Assembly: GCA_002205965.3 (NCBI GenBank)
Contig: NADL03000608.1
Coordinates: 186,001-250,000 of the forward strand
From: Kappaphycus alvarezii
Taxonomy: Eukaryota; Rhodophyta; Florideophyceae; Gigartinales; Solieriaceae
Direction: 5' to 3'
Length of the DNA: 64,000 nucleotides
Each line of letters begins with the position of its first letter. The stretch's first letter is position 1. Shown here in pieces: positions 46,022 to 57,970 of the stretch. A model generated the notes under the pieces. It made no database searches and was not told the DNA's origin. It worked only from the letters and a program-made list of their open reading frames with translations. Position numbers and translations under genes: made by a program.

Positions 46022-47168
46022 CCCCTCCAAATTCCATCTCTGGCATGCCGCCCTCACCGCATCCTCACCCACCATTTATCCACCTATTACACCCTTCTCA
46101 CCGCCCGACCACCATTTGGCCGCGGCCTCTTCGCCGCAGTACGTCCCGCACTCACTGTGAAAGACCCGCCCACCCCGGTTGCAGTTAAGACCTCCATCTA
46201 CATCCCCGCCACGGCGCCTACCACCATGCTTTGATACGCCGCGAATGTCGTATCGCCCGGTTGATTCAACATCCCGCCATTGTACCCGTTCTAGACGTCT
46301 TTGAGACTCCTACCCGCGTCGATATTGTCATGACTCAACTCCCGTACACCCTCCATCATCTCATGTCCGCACGAGTTACTGTAGAGGAGCGTGAGGCCGC
46401 GGCAATTATCAACAGAGTTTTATCCGCAGTGGCGTATCTGCATGCTGCGAATATCGTACACCGTGATATCAAGCCGGATAACGTTCTGTGTGCTGATTTG
46501 GAGTCGCCGGCAGAAACAGTGATGCTGTGTGATTTCGGGTTGGCAAACTTTGTGCATACGCGGGGTGCGGAGGGGAAAAAGGAGGATGTGAGGGGGATGG
46601 CGTTTTTGGAGAGGCATGGTTGGGAGGGTGGGGATGATGAGGCGGGGGGTTTTGCGAGGCCTATGTATCTGAGGGGGTTGGTAGGACAGGGGCAGGAGGA
46701 TGGACCGTGGGCTATGGGGAAGCGGTTGTCGACGTTTGGATATCGTGGTGGGAAGGGGGTTAGCGTGGGCCAGGAAGGGGATGGAAGGAGTTTGGAGGTG
46801 GGGTGGATGGTATGGTGGTAACAAGTGCGGTCGGCGCGCCGTCTTATGTTGCGCCAGAGGTGGTCAAGGGGTGGAGGTACGGCACTGGAGTCGACGTGTG
46901 GGCGTGTGGCGTGCTGTTGTATTACATGTTGGCAGGGTATTTGCCTGTGGAAGGTGAGAATGTCAGAGAGGTGCTGAGGGGGATTAGGGATTTTGAGGTG
47001 GATTTCGAGGGCGGCAGCTGGGGGAGGGTTAGTGAAGAGGGGAAGGAGTTTGTACGTTTGTTGATGCAGCCGGATCCAAGAAGGAGGATTACCGCTGAGG
47101 GCGCGTTGCGACACCGATGGTTGGCGGGGAATGCAAAGGACCTAGGAAGTGACGCTGGGAGTGAGTGA
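46022..47168 (+). pseudogene. Protein kinase (CAMK-like Ser/Thr), broken across three frames
   Basis: The kinase would transfer phosphate from ATP to Ser/Thr of unknown substrates. The glycine loop FGRGLFAAVR (46114-46143) and the VAVK lysine (46187-46189) read in one frame; the alpha-C Glu (RRE), YTLHHLM, HRDIKPDNVL (46459-46488) and DFGLANF (46531-46551) in the next; APSYVAPE (46836-46859), VDVWACGVLLYYMLAGYLP and RRRITAEGALRHRWL in the third. All catalytic residues are present. About 90 codons separate DFG from APE instead of the usual 20-30; this could be an insertion or a retained intron. Upstream, FHLWHAALTAS (46035) in another frame may end a PH-like domain. Two or three breaks each look like one missing base. 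The start is unknown. Confidence 0.8.
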
Positions 47169-48049
47169 CGCGAGTTTGGCTGTGCCGCGGTTGCTGCGTA
47201 GTACGGGATTTTGGGTTAGGGAACCCGGGTTTGCACGGTTGCGGCAAAGAGAGTGTTAATGCAGAGTTTCATGCGCTTAATAGGCCTGCTGTGACGGAAC
47301 CGGCCGGGCGGGGCGGGGCGGCACTGGCTGGGGTTTCCACGTGTGGGTGGTGGGAATGTGCGATGCTGTTCGGTGTGGGGTTTGGGACGTGACGAGGTGG
47401 TTTAGTTTCGAGGCACGGGTGTGCGTGCGGTGGTGTTAGGCGTGGGCGAGAGTCGGGTATTTGAATTTTGGAGGGAATCGACGTGGTTTGTGGAGAATGG
47501 CGCATCATCTAAAAATAATACAGCGCAATCTGTACGCACTGTACCGTAGTGCTACGTGTGAGAGTGCATTGCCGTCTACGTGGGACAATAACTATTCGAA
47601 TGTCTTTTCGTCCCTTTTTTTGAATTAAAGGTATGAACGACATGCTCCTGCAGCAAACGTCCAACGTGCAAAAATAAATCGACACAAAACCATAAAACAC
47701 CAGTACTCGTGTACCGCATCAGCACAATTGTTGCCGATTTCAATCATTACCGGGGAACGTGTAGGTGCTTTACTGTAAAAACATGATGAATTCCTGGCAC
47801 TTTCTGAACTTCGAAGTCCTTGCCGCGTTAAAGGATGTCACCGGGTTAAAAGGGAAAAGTTTTGGGCGCTTTCACTGTTGGAAGATATATTCAATTTATC
47901 CTAAAGTTTTCCAGACAAACACGGATTAAAAGTCCTGAGTCTTCTTCTCCCTAGGAGCAAGAGGGTTCACGACGATGATGTCCAAGTGGTCTGTGCCCCA
48001 CTCCTTCCGATGGTGCGGATTTCCGGCCTGGTTCTAGGACAGGAGGGGA
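47169..48049. other. 3' flank of the kinase; no gene recognised
   Basis: G-rich to about 47450 (including GGGCGGGGCGGGGCGG near 47310), then mixed sequence. Confidence 0.45.
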
Positions 48050-48125
48050 TTTTTGGGGTGCTTTAACTGATTAGGGATGCAGGACGGCTATTTTCCAAAG
48101 GCTAAGGGGGACAAGTCTGTGTAAT
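48050..48125 (+). repeat. Dispersed module GGGATGCAGGACGGCTATTTTCC, copy at 48.1 kb
   Basis: Matches 43731-43790 almost base for base, and continues (AAGGGGGACAAGTCTGTGTAA) with similarity to the element D 3' LTR at 25898-25922. A more diverged copy is at about 49009-49056. Confidence 0.8.
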
Positions 48126-48538
48126 GGTAGGACAGGATGTCTGGCCGCTTTGGCGATGTACGAGGCTAGCATTGTAACTGTATGCGAAATGCATGAGATA
48201 CGGTAGTCCCTAAACACATCGAGAGTTTCCGGACAGTGATTCCTCCGGCATGGTGTGTTCGGGGGAAGAGCGGGGCTTGGCAGTAGTACTTGAGCCACAA
48301 ATAAAAACACCGGGAGTCGATATGTATTTTGGGGCCCGGGCAGGAGGCGCAATGATCCCAGTCCTTTCCTCCAGGAAGGACCATAGACAATCGGAAACCT
48401 TGGATCATGATATCCCCTGCTGAGATTTGTTCCTGAAAAGCCTTATGAAACAGCTTTCAATAGGGGGTTCTGCGAGGGTGGGTTGTTAGAGCAGAACACG
48501 CTTAAGGACAAGGCTGTAGGCAAGCCCTGGACCGATCC

Positions 48539-49057
48539 TTACCGACATCTCGGACGTCTGCGTATGTGTGCAGTACCTGCAAAGGCTTCGGCAGGATTGC
48601 CTGGCAAAGTTCCGGAACCAGATGCTAGAAACACCGCAGTTGCTGTATCTACTGCAGAGGTCAGGCCTATTCCAAGCGTTGGCTTCTTGTTCATAGGCCT
48701 CGCCAGGAGCTGACCCCGCCTGCCATGTGTCGAATGCATGTTTCCACCGTAGAACATTTTGGAGCCCTTCCAGCTGCATGACGGTGGGACAACGCGGAGG
48801 AGGTAGCTTATCTTACTGACGAGGCAGTCCTTTACGAGCTGAAATGCCACGTGGGTGTCTTCAATTTCATCTGGGCAGTCGAAAAACTGTTTTGGGGACT
48901 CAATCATAATTATCCTACCGAAAAGACGAGACAAACTGGAAGTAATGACTGCACTTGCAATAATTGACATTTGCTTCAACGGCACTTTGTTCAAAAGAGA
49001 AAATATTGGGTGCTTCACTGCTTGGCGGCACTGAAGGCTATTTCCCGAAGCTTTCAA
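48539..49057 (-). pseudogene. Possible LINE-type (non-LTR) RT C-terminal remnant
   Basis: The 172-residue minus frame contains EIEDTHVAFQLVKDCLVSKI directly followed by SYLLRVVPPS. The 'D...A..LvkdCl..kisYLLR..pP' pattern resembles the region after the RT thumb in some non-LTR retrotransposons. Then comes LLARPMNKKPTLGIGLTSA. No RT catalytic box is in the window on either side, so the call rests on this short match. Another frame (48486-48779) overlaps it. Confidence 0.3.
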
Positions 49058-52000
49058 GATGTTCAGTTATTTACCCCTGTCTACTTTTCCTACAATCACT
49101 GTGCAGTACGGCATATCTTCCAAACATTAACGCACCCCACATTCCCTCTGTACAGCACGGACTTTTTCACCATCACCCTCGTCAACCCGTTGGCACCCTC
49201 TCACAGAAGTTCGCAACTTCAACCAGCTGACCTCCCTCAATGAGGCGAAAAACGCGAGAGTGAGAAGATGCGATTCATTCATCGCGAATTATGCCAGAGG
49301 TAGATTTATTCCCGTCCCCATCTCCACCCTTGGAGGTTGGAAACCGGATGCCTACGCGCTGCTAAGCGATGTCGCACGGAATTTAGCACTAAGGGCAATG
49401 GAGACATACGGAATGTTTTAGGAAGGGGGAAATGTTTGGGTGGGTTATATTTGAAAGATACGTACGGCTAAGTTCCGGAGTTATCGAGATAGTGACTACG
49501 TCGTAAACATGAGTCAACATGTACGGCATGCCGCCAATTACCATCGCTACTTACTGAACCACCGCCTCGACAGGGTCCAGCTCCTCTGCTTGGTCAACTG
49601 CGTCATCGACCCCGTCGCCGTCTTCAGAGTTGAAGTCAGACCAATCCATCCATGTCAAAGGCACCCAGAGGTGCATAGTTCCGCACGGCCCCGTAAGAGC
49701 CAGGCCGGTGGCCATCTCCGTCCTCGTAATAACCTCACCCGCGCGCCCAGTTGACGTCTGCCTATAGACGTCTTCGGGGGTTTAAGGAAGTCCTCACTCC
49801 AAGCCACGCCACAGCGGCATCGATGTCCAATGCTGCCTGTCTGGAGGCTGGACTCTAGCCGGTTTCTAGGGTGACGTGGGCACCCCGCCAACCTCTTACT
49901 GAGTAAGCTTACGCCCACTCGCCTCAATCCCAAATGGAACATATGCTCTCACTTCAGGGAATGATTGTTAGAACTTTACTTCATTGAGTATCTATCGTGT
50001 ACACTGCAGGACTGACTATTCGGCTAAGAACTAACCGGATGTTCCACGTCAGGCACGTGCAGTGGGGCTCGCAATTACTCTAGTTATTAAACTGCCCAAA
50101 ATTCCCCCTGTGCGTGTAAAGTACAGTACATTTTCATATCAAATAAAGTCAATCCATCAAAACTTCTTTAATCATTCATTATATAGAGTGTACAGTAAAA
50201 TGATTGACCGACTATTCAGTTAAGAACAGGATGATATATGAGAAAATATTGGAATAGGTGGGATCCAAAATATTAAATGATTCCAATTGAATAGATTAAA
50301 AATTGCTTGAAATAGGTCCTGAAACAGTAATAAATAGAAAACCAAATTTTAAAATAGATGATCGTTAGGGGTTGCTCGATGGCCCGAAGGTTATCTAATA
50401 TGATTCGAACAACCTAGGACTATTTATGCATTAGAGGAGAGTAAAAATGCCACCAATAATTCATCCCAACAACGTAATTATGTTTAGACCAAATTCAAGC
50501 TCAGTAATAACTATATAAAAATTTACAGGAGAGCATAAATCCAGAGAATAATTTTCTGGCAATAAAATTCCAACAACATCTTTGGAGTTTATAATTCAGC
50601 AGTCAGACATAGAAATATATTACATGTAATATAAAAATAAACATTCAGATTTACAAATCCAAACGGGTTCCAGCCAATCCATACTTCTCAATAGAGAAAC
50701 CCCCTTCCCAATAATAAAGCCAGTGAGGATTAAGAAAATATTCTCGGATGATTCACAAGAAATATAAATTGTGGGTCTGAGAAAAAATACCGTTCCACAA
50801 ATTATCATCACTGTATGCAATGTGGAAAACAAATTAAATAGTTTTCCAATTCTTGGAAAATAGTTCTGCAATTTTCACAATACACGTTAGTCATTTCAAG
50901 AAATGACATCTTTCCAAATAATAAATTACCCACCGTGCGATATTATGGCTACAGCAAGCTGGAATCAGAAAACACACTCAAGGGGATGATACATTGTTGT
51001 GCGAATAACGGAATATGATTTGTGGTGCTTGGTCTCAACTCGTCGTATATAGTTCTAAAAAAACTGGAAGGTTTCCTAGGATGCCATACTGAGAGAATAA
51101 ATAGCGAGAGGAGGGATGTTAAAGTCCGGACAGGGAGAAGGGTTATCGAAGAGGGGTACAATGCGCCCACAGAGCTTGCGCTGAAGCTGAGAGGTCTTTT
51201 TTCGAAAGCCAAGAATGGAGATGTCTATCGCTACTTGCGCAGTTTTCAGAACGGAGGCCGGTTTAAACGGCGATACAAATAGTGACATCTCAGGTGATGT
51301 GCAGTTCCTCGAGCAAATGGCTAGGGTAAGTGGGTTTAATAGAGGAAGTCAGCTGGGCAAAAATCAGCTCTAGAAATGAATAGCGGTGCTTCGAACCTGC
51401 AGATCGAATCTGAAGCGCAAAAATAGTAAGTAAGGACGTTGCAGATTAAGTTATGCCCGTATTCTGGCGGAACCTCAAAGGACAGAGGTCAACAGCGTGG
51501 TCACCAAACACGTTAAATACTTTCTTACAGTACTGAAAACTCATCTACCTCTAGTCCGTATACATTAGAAGACCTAGATGATGACGAAACATGATGCTCC
51601 GAATCATACCAGACACCTTGGTCGTGTTTGCCAGATTCGCTTTTAAAAAATCTACGGCGGCGCTGTGGTAAAATGTATGGCTACGTATTCGGTGAAAGAT
51701 GGGGTCGGGACTATGGCCGTAGTGACTGGGCATGTCCCTCCACACATTTTCTCCCCAGGTAATTTTTACCGTAGACCATTCCTGCGACCTTACAAGATGG
51801 GTTCACAGGTTTAACGGGATTAAGAGAATGTCAAAAAGATTTCAGGACCAAACGGCCTATATTTTTGGTATTAATATTATTTCTGTGAATGCGACGTTCA
51901 AATTTTCGAGCTAAGATTTGGGAAGTGGTGAACGGGCTTCGGCGATGAGTAACGATCGTTCTACGCGATTACTGATGCTGAGAATGGTAAAAGAGGTGGT

Positions 52001-52927
52001 TGTTTTGTACGAAGCCATTCTGTGGCAGACAGGGAAGACATCTAGAATGCCCGCAGAAAGCGAATCGCAAAGGAAAGGTACTATTTGCGAAAAGACCAGT
52101 CACAAAAATTCAGAGCCGGAGACAGCCTTGGACGAAGAAATGATGGCATCATTGTGAAGCAACTTGTAGTCGGACCGCTGTAGGGAGTCAAATTCGAGTG
52201 CTGGGTCGACGTAATACTGTAGGTCAGCGAGTTTGAACGGATTTGTAACTAGGTAAGCTGATGCGAAAAGACGTTGAAGATGGAACAGTGCATGCGAGCC
52301 ACGGACGTGTCGCAGAGTGCAAGAGGTACCCTTAAATTCATCAATCTTGATCTGGAGAAAAGCCCGCGTAAGCACAGAGTCTTCAATTAGGGTACGCGAA
52401 GTTTAATGCGGAGTTCTCAATTGGGGTCCCCAAGTGGTCAAGACCACCAGAAAGTGAAACAATGGAGAGGGTATGTGATTGGGTATGCGATTAGGATCCG
52501 ATGTGGTGTCCCTTGAGACCCGGGCGTGCAGTGACGTCTCCGCGTCCCACGTAACACTTCATCGAGCCTGGAAAAATGTGTAAAGATATGATAAAAACAA
52601 CTACCGTATCAAAGTATTGGCCCCATCGACCACCGAAAAGAAGATCAAGTCACTGCATTAATCAGAAATGCAATTTTCAAACTGCACTTATGGTGTACAT
52701 GGGTGCAAATAATTACGGTAGTAGTGAGCCAATATCCGAGCGTTCAATGAGCCACATGGGGTGGAATATGACTGTTCTTAATCGAGACATGGGTAGTATG
52801 TGGGAGAGACATATATACTGTGCGGAGTGTGACACATGGAGAAGAAGTAAGAGGAAGATACTCAAGAGAGTTGGACTAAGAGAAAGTGTCATCTAGGGCG
52901 TTGAGAATAAGGATTTTATGACGAAAT
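49058..52927. other. No gene recognised; mixed then AT-rich
   Basis: An acidic minus frame (SEDGDGVDDAVDQAEELDPV, about 49630-49570), and plus frames at 51022-51282, 51918-52157 and 52576-52896 have no recognised motif. 50100-50950 is AT-rich. Confidence 0.4.
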
Positions 52928-54126
52928 TTGGAATTTTCCGAGGGAAGGGAGCGAAGGCAATGGCGACAGAGCAGCTGGCGAGTTCATGGATGCAGTAATA
53001 AGTCTCTTTCAATTCCGGAAGACCTATTATATCTTTTACCCACCTCCCTACCTAATACATTGTCAATTTTGCTTCTATACTCGACGCAGTCGACCACTGC
53101 GACCTGCAATTCACTTCTTCCAGAATTTTCGAATTCACCAGGTGCCCTGCTCTCACCACCCTCGTTCCCTCTCTCCGGAAGAATTCCAAATTTCGCCATG
53201 CCCCCGCATTCTCAACGCCCTAGGTGACATTTTCTCCTGTTCTAACTCTCCTGTGGATCATCCTGCTGCTCCTTCTCTAAATGCCACACCCAGTACCGAT
53301 GGAGCTCTCACATCCTCCACTTATATTTCTCCCGTGTCCAATACTATGTGGCCCAAACCACTGGGAAGCCTCCCTCTCATACAAAGATAAGCCATTACGG
53401 CCCGTTGAAAACTATCTACAGCCCTCATTTTTTCTGAAACTTGCTACCAAACCCTATGCTGCGCTACTAACGGTCTCGTTTGCTTAATTAAAAAGCGATT
53501 TGTTATGATAGTTCGCCATGAGACATATTCATCCAGGAACCGGTTAATTTCCGCCTCACTATTGCCATCAGCTGCTCCCCGTGTTCTATTTACGCCATCA
53601 ATATCTAGTTCTATGTATTTCTTTCTTTTTTTGCTGCCGAAAGGTATCTGCCCTCCTTAGGCTCAGTGTTTGACTCCTTTTCTGTCCTTAAAAAACAGTC
53701 TGACAGTTTCCAAAGTCCGACAATTCACATTTCCGACCTCTTCGACCTGCAAACTGAAGTCCAGAACTCGCACATGATGTCATTTATACCAGGATTGAGG
53801 CACGACATCTACCGTTTGGAGAGTCCATCATTTCAGTGGTACGTTGCCCCTTACTTCTACGGCTCACTTTAACGCGTCGAATCGTTGGTTTACACCAAGC
53901 TCTGCCGCAATCACGAATTTTCAATTTATACTACGATCTCCATACGGGCTCAGAAGCTTCCTCTCACAATCAAGACGATTGCAGCCACCAAACTTCCATA
54001 GATGCTGATAGCTTTCATTTCGTCTCCAATAGTAACTACCGCTGGCTCTGTAGGACACCGAACACCACTTTTACTCTTATAAATATGCTTTTACCTGCTC
54101 CTGTCTCCTCTCCCCACCCATCTTGA
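52928..54126 (+). other. Region with several overlapping plus frames, unassigned
   Basis: Frames at 52928-53227, 52986-53390, 53666-53872 and 53836-54126 overlap or nearly abut and are Ser/Pro-rich, ending with MSFIPGLRHDIYRLESPSF and similar. They could be one frame-broken gene. No family recognised. Confidence 0.25.
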
Positions 54127-54616
54127 GGCACTAGAGCACAGAGAGGCTCTGTTTTTGCAGCTACGTCATGAAGAAAAATTTATTATGTCCCACCTGTTGA
54201 AGATATCGGTTGTGCGACTCTCTCTAATTATTGTCATGTTATTTTGAGTGTCGTTCTGCTTTCTATTATGAATTATATCGTAATTTTTATCAGTATCTTG
54301 AAGAACTATTATCTTTAGTGCGATGTCGTGTGCAAGTTCTAATTCAGCATGATCAGCCTAGCGTAAGGTTTGAATACAAGGTGATGACCATGAAAGTGTG
54401 GTTATCTCCTCTTAGTGAGGTAATTAAAATTGAATTATAGGCACACGTCTGAGGCCAAAATCGTTTCCTTCCATGTTTTTGGCGTTAGTAGTCAGTATCG
54501 TAGCTCGGGTTAGGTAGGTTTCCGGCCTGCTGCTCTTATGTTCTTCCCCAAGTACGGGTATTGAAGTAAGTCTGAGTAAAGTACTAGGCACAACTTGCGT
54601 ATCGAAATTTCCAAAT

Positions 54617-54671
54617 AATCTGCATATATATATATATTATCAGAATCTGCAAATATATATATATATTATCA
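54617..54671. repeat. Tandem duplication of a 27-bp AT-rich unit
   Basis: AATCTGCA then alternating TA then TTATCA occurs twice in a row, with one G between and one substitution in the TA run. Confidence 0.8.
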
Positions 54672-57284
54672 AAGCCGCCCGCTGACAAAATTTACATCAC
54701 CCATGATTTCAGCCGCATAGTTCCCAAACCATTGCGCTTCCACTGGTCTCATGTTACCCTCATTTATTTCTGCACTAATCTTTGTCCTTTGCTTTATGAA
54801 TCACCCAGTTTAGGCGACTTGTTACGATTAATTCTTTTCTCTCGCGCGTCCTTTCTGAGCCGTCCGATATCCACTATGCCCACTCCTATGTGGAGTTCGT
54901 TTCCGTTCCCAAAATTTTCGTCTACTACAGTCCCTTGGTCTCGGTACTTTCCGCTCAGACCATTTTCGAGCCTGGTAGAACGAATAAGGGAAAAAAAATA
55001 ACATGATGATACGATAAACTTCTCTACGCTACCGTAACGACCTTTTTACTGCCTTTCCAAAGCCGAATGGCGGAATCTGTCCCATTAATGTTAGTCTGAT
55101 TCTGCACCACTCGATTTTTTACATACCGGACAACAGAGCCTAAAAACCGGCCCGATAGTTCCTTCTTCCCCAGAAGCTCTTTGTTGGATTAGATATATTA
55201 CTAAGGGTATTGAGGATCCTGTCTGTCAATTTTACCATGATCAAGAGTTCGCAAAACAAATATCTCATCCATAATTAATCCCTACAATAATTTAAATTAT
55301 TTATCGCCAGTGCATACTCGTCGCGTCTGCACCTACACTCTAGGTGTCGATTTTTGGGTGCAATACTGTTACGGCGCCGGTAGAGAGCTAAAAAATGGCC
55401 TTGTTCTCCTCTAAGCTCCAATGGTACGCAACGAGAGATCATTTAGGTACCCTATTGATTTCACTTGCTCCTGGGGCTCAGCAGCCAGGTAGCTATAAAT
55501 AATGTTCATCTAAGTTGGTAATATCTAAGACCGCGCGTTAATAAAAGTTAGCATGGACAAAGTAATAAATATACAAGTTAGATATGAGTTAGCTCATCTC
55601 TTTTCCAATTCTGAAGCTGCCACCCGCGAAAATATAAGATCTAAGTTAGGGGTCGATTGGTCCCGAATGCATGCAATGTGGTCCACTAGGGTGATCGCAC
55701 AGTACCATGGACAATGGTCAGGCCACTTTAATAGTGGAAAATACCACCATTACCACTATTAAGCTAAAGGTGGGATAAAAAGCAATTCAAATAGTATGAT
55801 TGGATGCTGATAGCAAATTTGCGGTGTATTTTCAATATAACAACGATTGTTCGGTCGACAATGAGCGCAGTGTTTCGAATTGCCCGGCACGTAAAATACT
55901 CTCTAGGGGAAAATCGATCAGAAACTGTCAATAAACACTTTCTCAGCTCCAATTATTGAGAAGAAGACTCTGCAGATGCGGTGTTTAGAAAAATGGACGC
56001 GAGACCACCAGTTAACAGCCGGAGCTTGTTGAAACTATAGCAGTACAGTGTCTGGTCCTCCATGAAGCCTTTTTTGGCACTGAAACACTTGCCCAACGCA
56101 GCCTTGAATTTCTTGTTAGAGCTCATCGCGTTTCGAAAATCACAGTGATCTTTTTCGATCTCGTAGATCTGAGTATCTGTGCAGCCGGCCTTCTAGAGCC
56201 GGGCGCGATGAGGTCAAATCAACTCGAAAAGCTCCCTGGTGCGCACCGCGACAGGGATATATGAGAGTACAGGTGGTAACGCGTCTGTAGAGCACTGATT
56301 TCTAGAGTCCCTCGTAGCGACGAGACCCACAATCCCTTTGTACAAACCAGCAAAGAGGTTTTCAAAACTCCGCGAGATAAAACAGCCCTGTTGGATAGCA
56401 TTATTGCCATTCAAGCAATCTAAAACGTCCCTCGGTGTCGAATATATACCATTGCACCAGCTACTTTTACCGAATACTGCCCACGAGTGAGAGCTGTGAT
56501 AGGGTAATATGCCCGAATCTGCTCGGTCGACAATGGATCCTCGACTTTTGTATATTTCCGATAGAGAGGCGCAGAGCTGTTTGAGCTCGGCTTCCAGCTG
56601 AGAAAGGAAAGTAATGAGTCCTTGCAGCGTAGAAAATTATAAAAAAAGAACGGTCGAAACGCTCTAGAGAAAAAGCGGCACGATCTACCAGTCCATGGTT
56701 GGCGTACAACAGGCTTATTTTTGTCCAAGTAGACGCTAATCCTGACACGATGCTTCTTCGACCACGATGAAACTCGCTTCATCGACACTCATCGAGTGCT
56801 GATGAAGTTGTGGCACCTCGTCTTCGATTCCCTCTGCATGTTCTGCTGGCGGCGAAAGCAGAAAGTCAAAGCATTCAAGACTGTTGTAAACGAATCTTCG
56901 CACAGAGTCTCATAGCTTCGCTGTGCTAAGAGTTCGGCTTGATGCAATCAACACCCGATGCGCACGATATGTTGTTCTGCAGACTGTACCGTGACGTCAT
57001 CGAGTATGCACAGGGTTTTGATTGGTGCCAGAAAACGAGGAGATTGCCGACTTCTCACTCGATCTTGAGCCTTTGAACACCGGAGGTATGGCCTGTCACC
57101 TTACGCTCTCCATCAATACCGATAGACAAGAAGTTTTAGCTCCATTTTGTATTAATCATATCCAGAACTTGTTAGCACAGGTTGAACTGGAATTCTGCAA
57201 TCTTGTTGACGAGCATAAGAATCGCGAAGACATGAAAATGTGATAAATACCCATGTTTGGTACAAAGCTGAATTCTCATATCAA
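54672..57284. other. Left flank of the copia element; no gene recognised
   Basis: Frames at 55553-55762 (plus), 56214-56788 (minus, several) and 57022-57243 (plus) lack known motifs. The last (VPENEEIADFSLDLEPL, LLAQVELEFCNLVDEHKN) has a protein-like composition and lies 50 bp before the insertion. Confidence 0.35.
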
Positions 57285-57289
57285 GAAAC
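57285..57289. repeat. Target-site duplication of the copia element (left)
   Basis: GAAAC, exact match to 62901-62905. Confidence 0.9.
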
Positions 57290-57839
57290 TGTTGATACGA
57301 GTATTTTCTGACTGATTTTCAGATTAGAAATTACATAAGTAATTGTAGGATGTCTCCATGTTGATTCCAGAACGCACTTAGGTTGCGCACAGGACGTGTC
57401 CAGGATGCGAAATTCGCATCCTGAGGAATACTGAGATGTTCCCAGTTGAAATGTGGTTTTGTCTCTGTCTTATACGTGTTGGAGAATATGTGATTAATTA
57501 ATTACATTAGCTCATGTGAGACGTCTCTTAAGTATGAATTGAGACGGTTAGTCTATTTGATGTTAACGTGTAAGTTCACCGGATAGTTTTGTGGGTGGCT
57601 TCGGAAGTTTCTGGATTCTTGAGCTGACTTCCTACCTTTTGGGAGCTCAGGATGTTCTAGTTCGAGTTTGGTAGGTTTATCGAACTGTTTTCTATATAAG
57701 TCGTTTAGTTGGAGTAAAATCTGATGAATGGGGCATCGGACTCGTCAACCGTTCAACTATTCAAGTTTTTCCCTTTTCAACTTCATCCTACTTTCAACTT
57801 TCCCCTTTATTGTGACAATAACCTATTCCTATTTCTACA
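57290..57839 (+). repeat. 5' LTR of the copia element
   Basis: Carries a TATATAAG box at 57693-57700, the likely promoter, and a 21-bp near-perfect palindrome (AGGATGCGAA-A-TTCGCATCCT) at 57402-57422. It differs from the 3' LTR at 11 substitutions and one T indel. Confidence 0.95.
57693..57700 (+). promoter_or_regulatory. TATA box in the 5' LTR
   Basis: TATATAAG is followed about 30-40 bp later by sequence present in both LTRs, as expected for the U3/R junction. Promoter function is inferred from position. Confidence 0.6.
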
Positions 57840-57853
57840 GGTTATGGGCCCAG
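57840..57853 (+). other. Primer-binding site complementary to the anticodon arm of initiator tRNA-Met
   Basis: GGTTATGGGCCCAG begins at the first base after the LTR. It is the exact complement of the CTGGGCCCATAACC anticodon arm of eukaryotic initiator tRNA-Met, the half-tRNA primer type used by Drosophila copia. A usual 3'-end primer site (TGG...) is absent. Confidence 0.85.
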
Positions 57854-57970
57854 ACCCACGTTAACCTACCCTTTTCGTTCTTCATTTTGCTGTTGCTGCC
57901 CTTTCTCGTCGTCGTTGGGGTCAACCGTTTCGTTCTCGGATTATTTTGTTGTGTTGGTTAAGTCGTAACC

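Noticed and set aside
45571-46188. 205-residue Pro/His-rich plus ORF as a separate gene
   Set aside because: Low-complexity peptide from C-rich DNA; the kinase glycine loop reads in a different frame over its end.
46356-47114. 252-residue minus ORF over the kinase
   Set aside because: Antisense of the kinase, which carries all catalytic motifs on the plus strand; openness follows from the G-rich coding strand.
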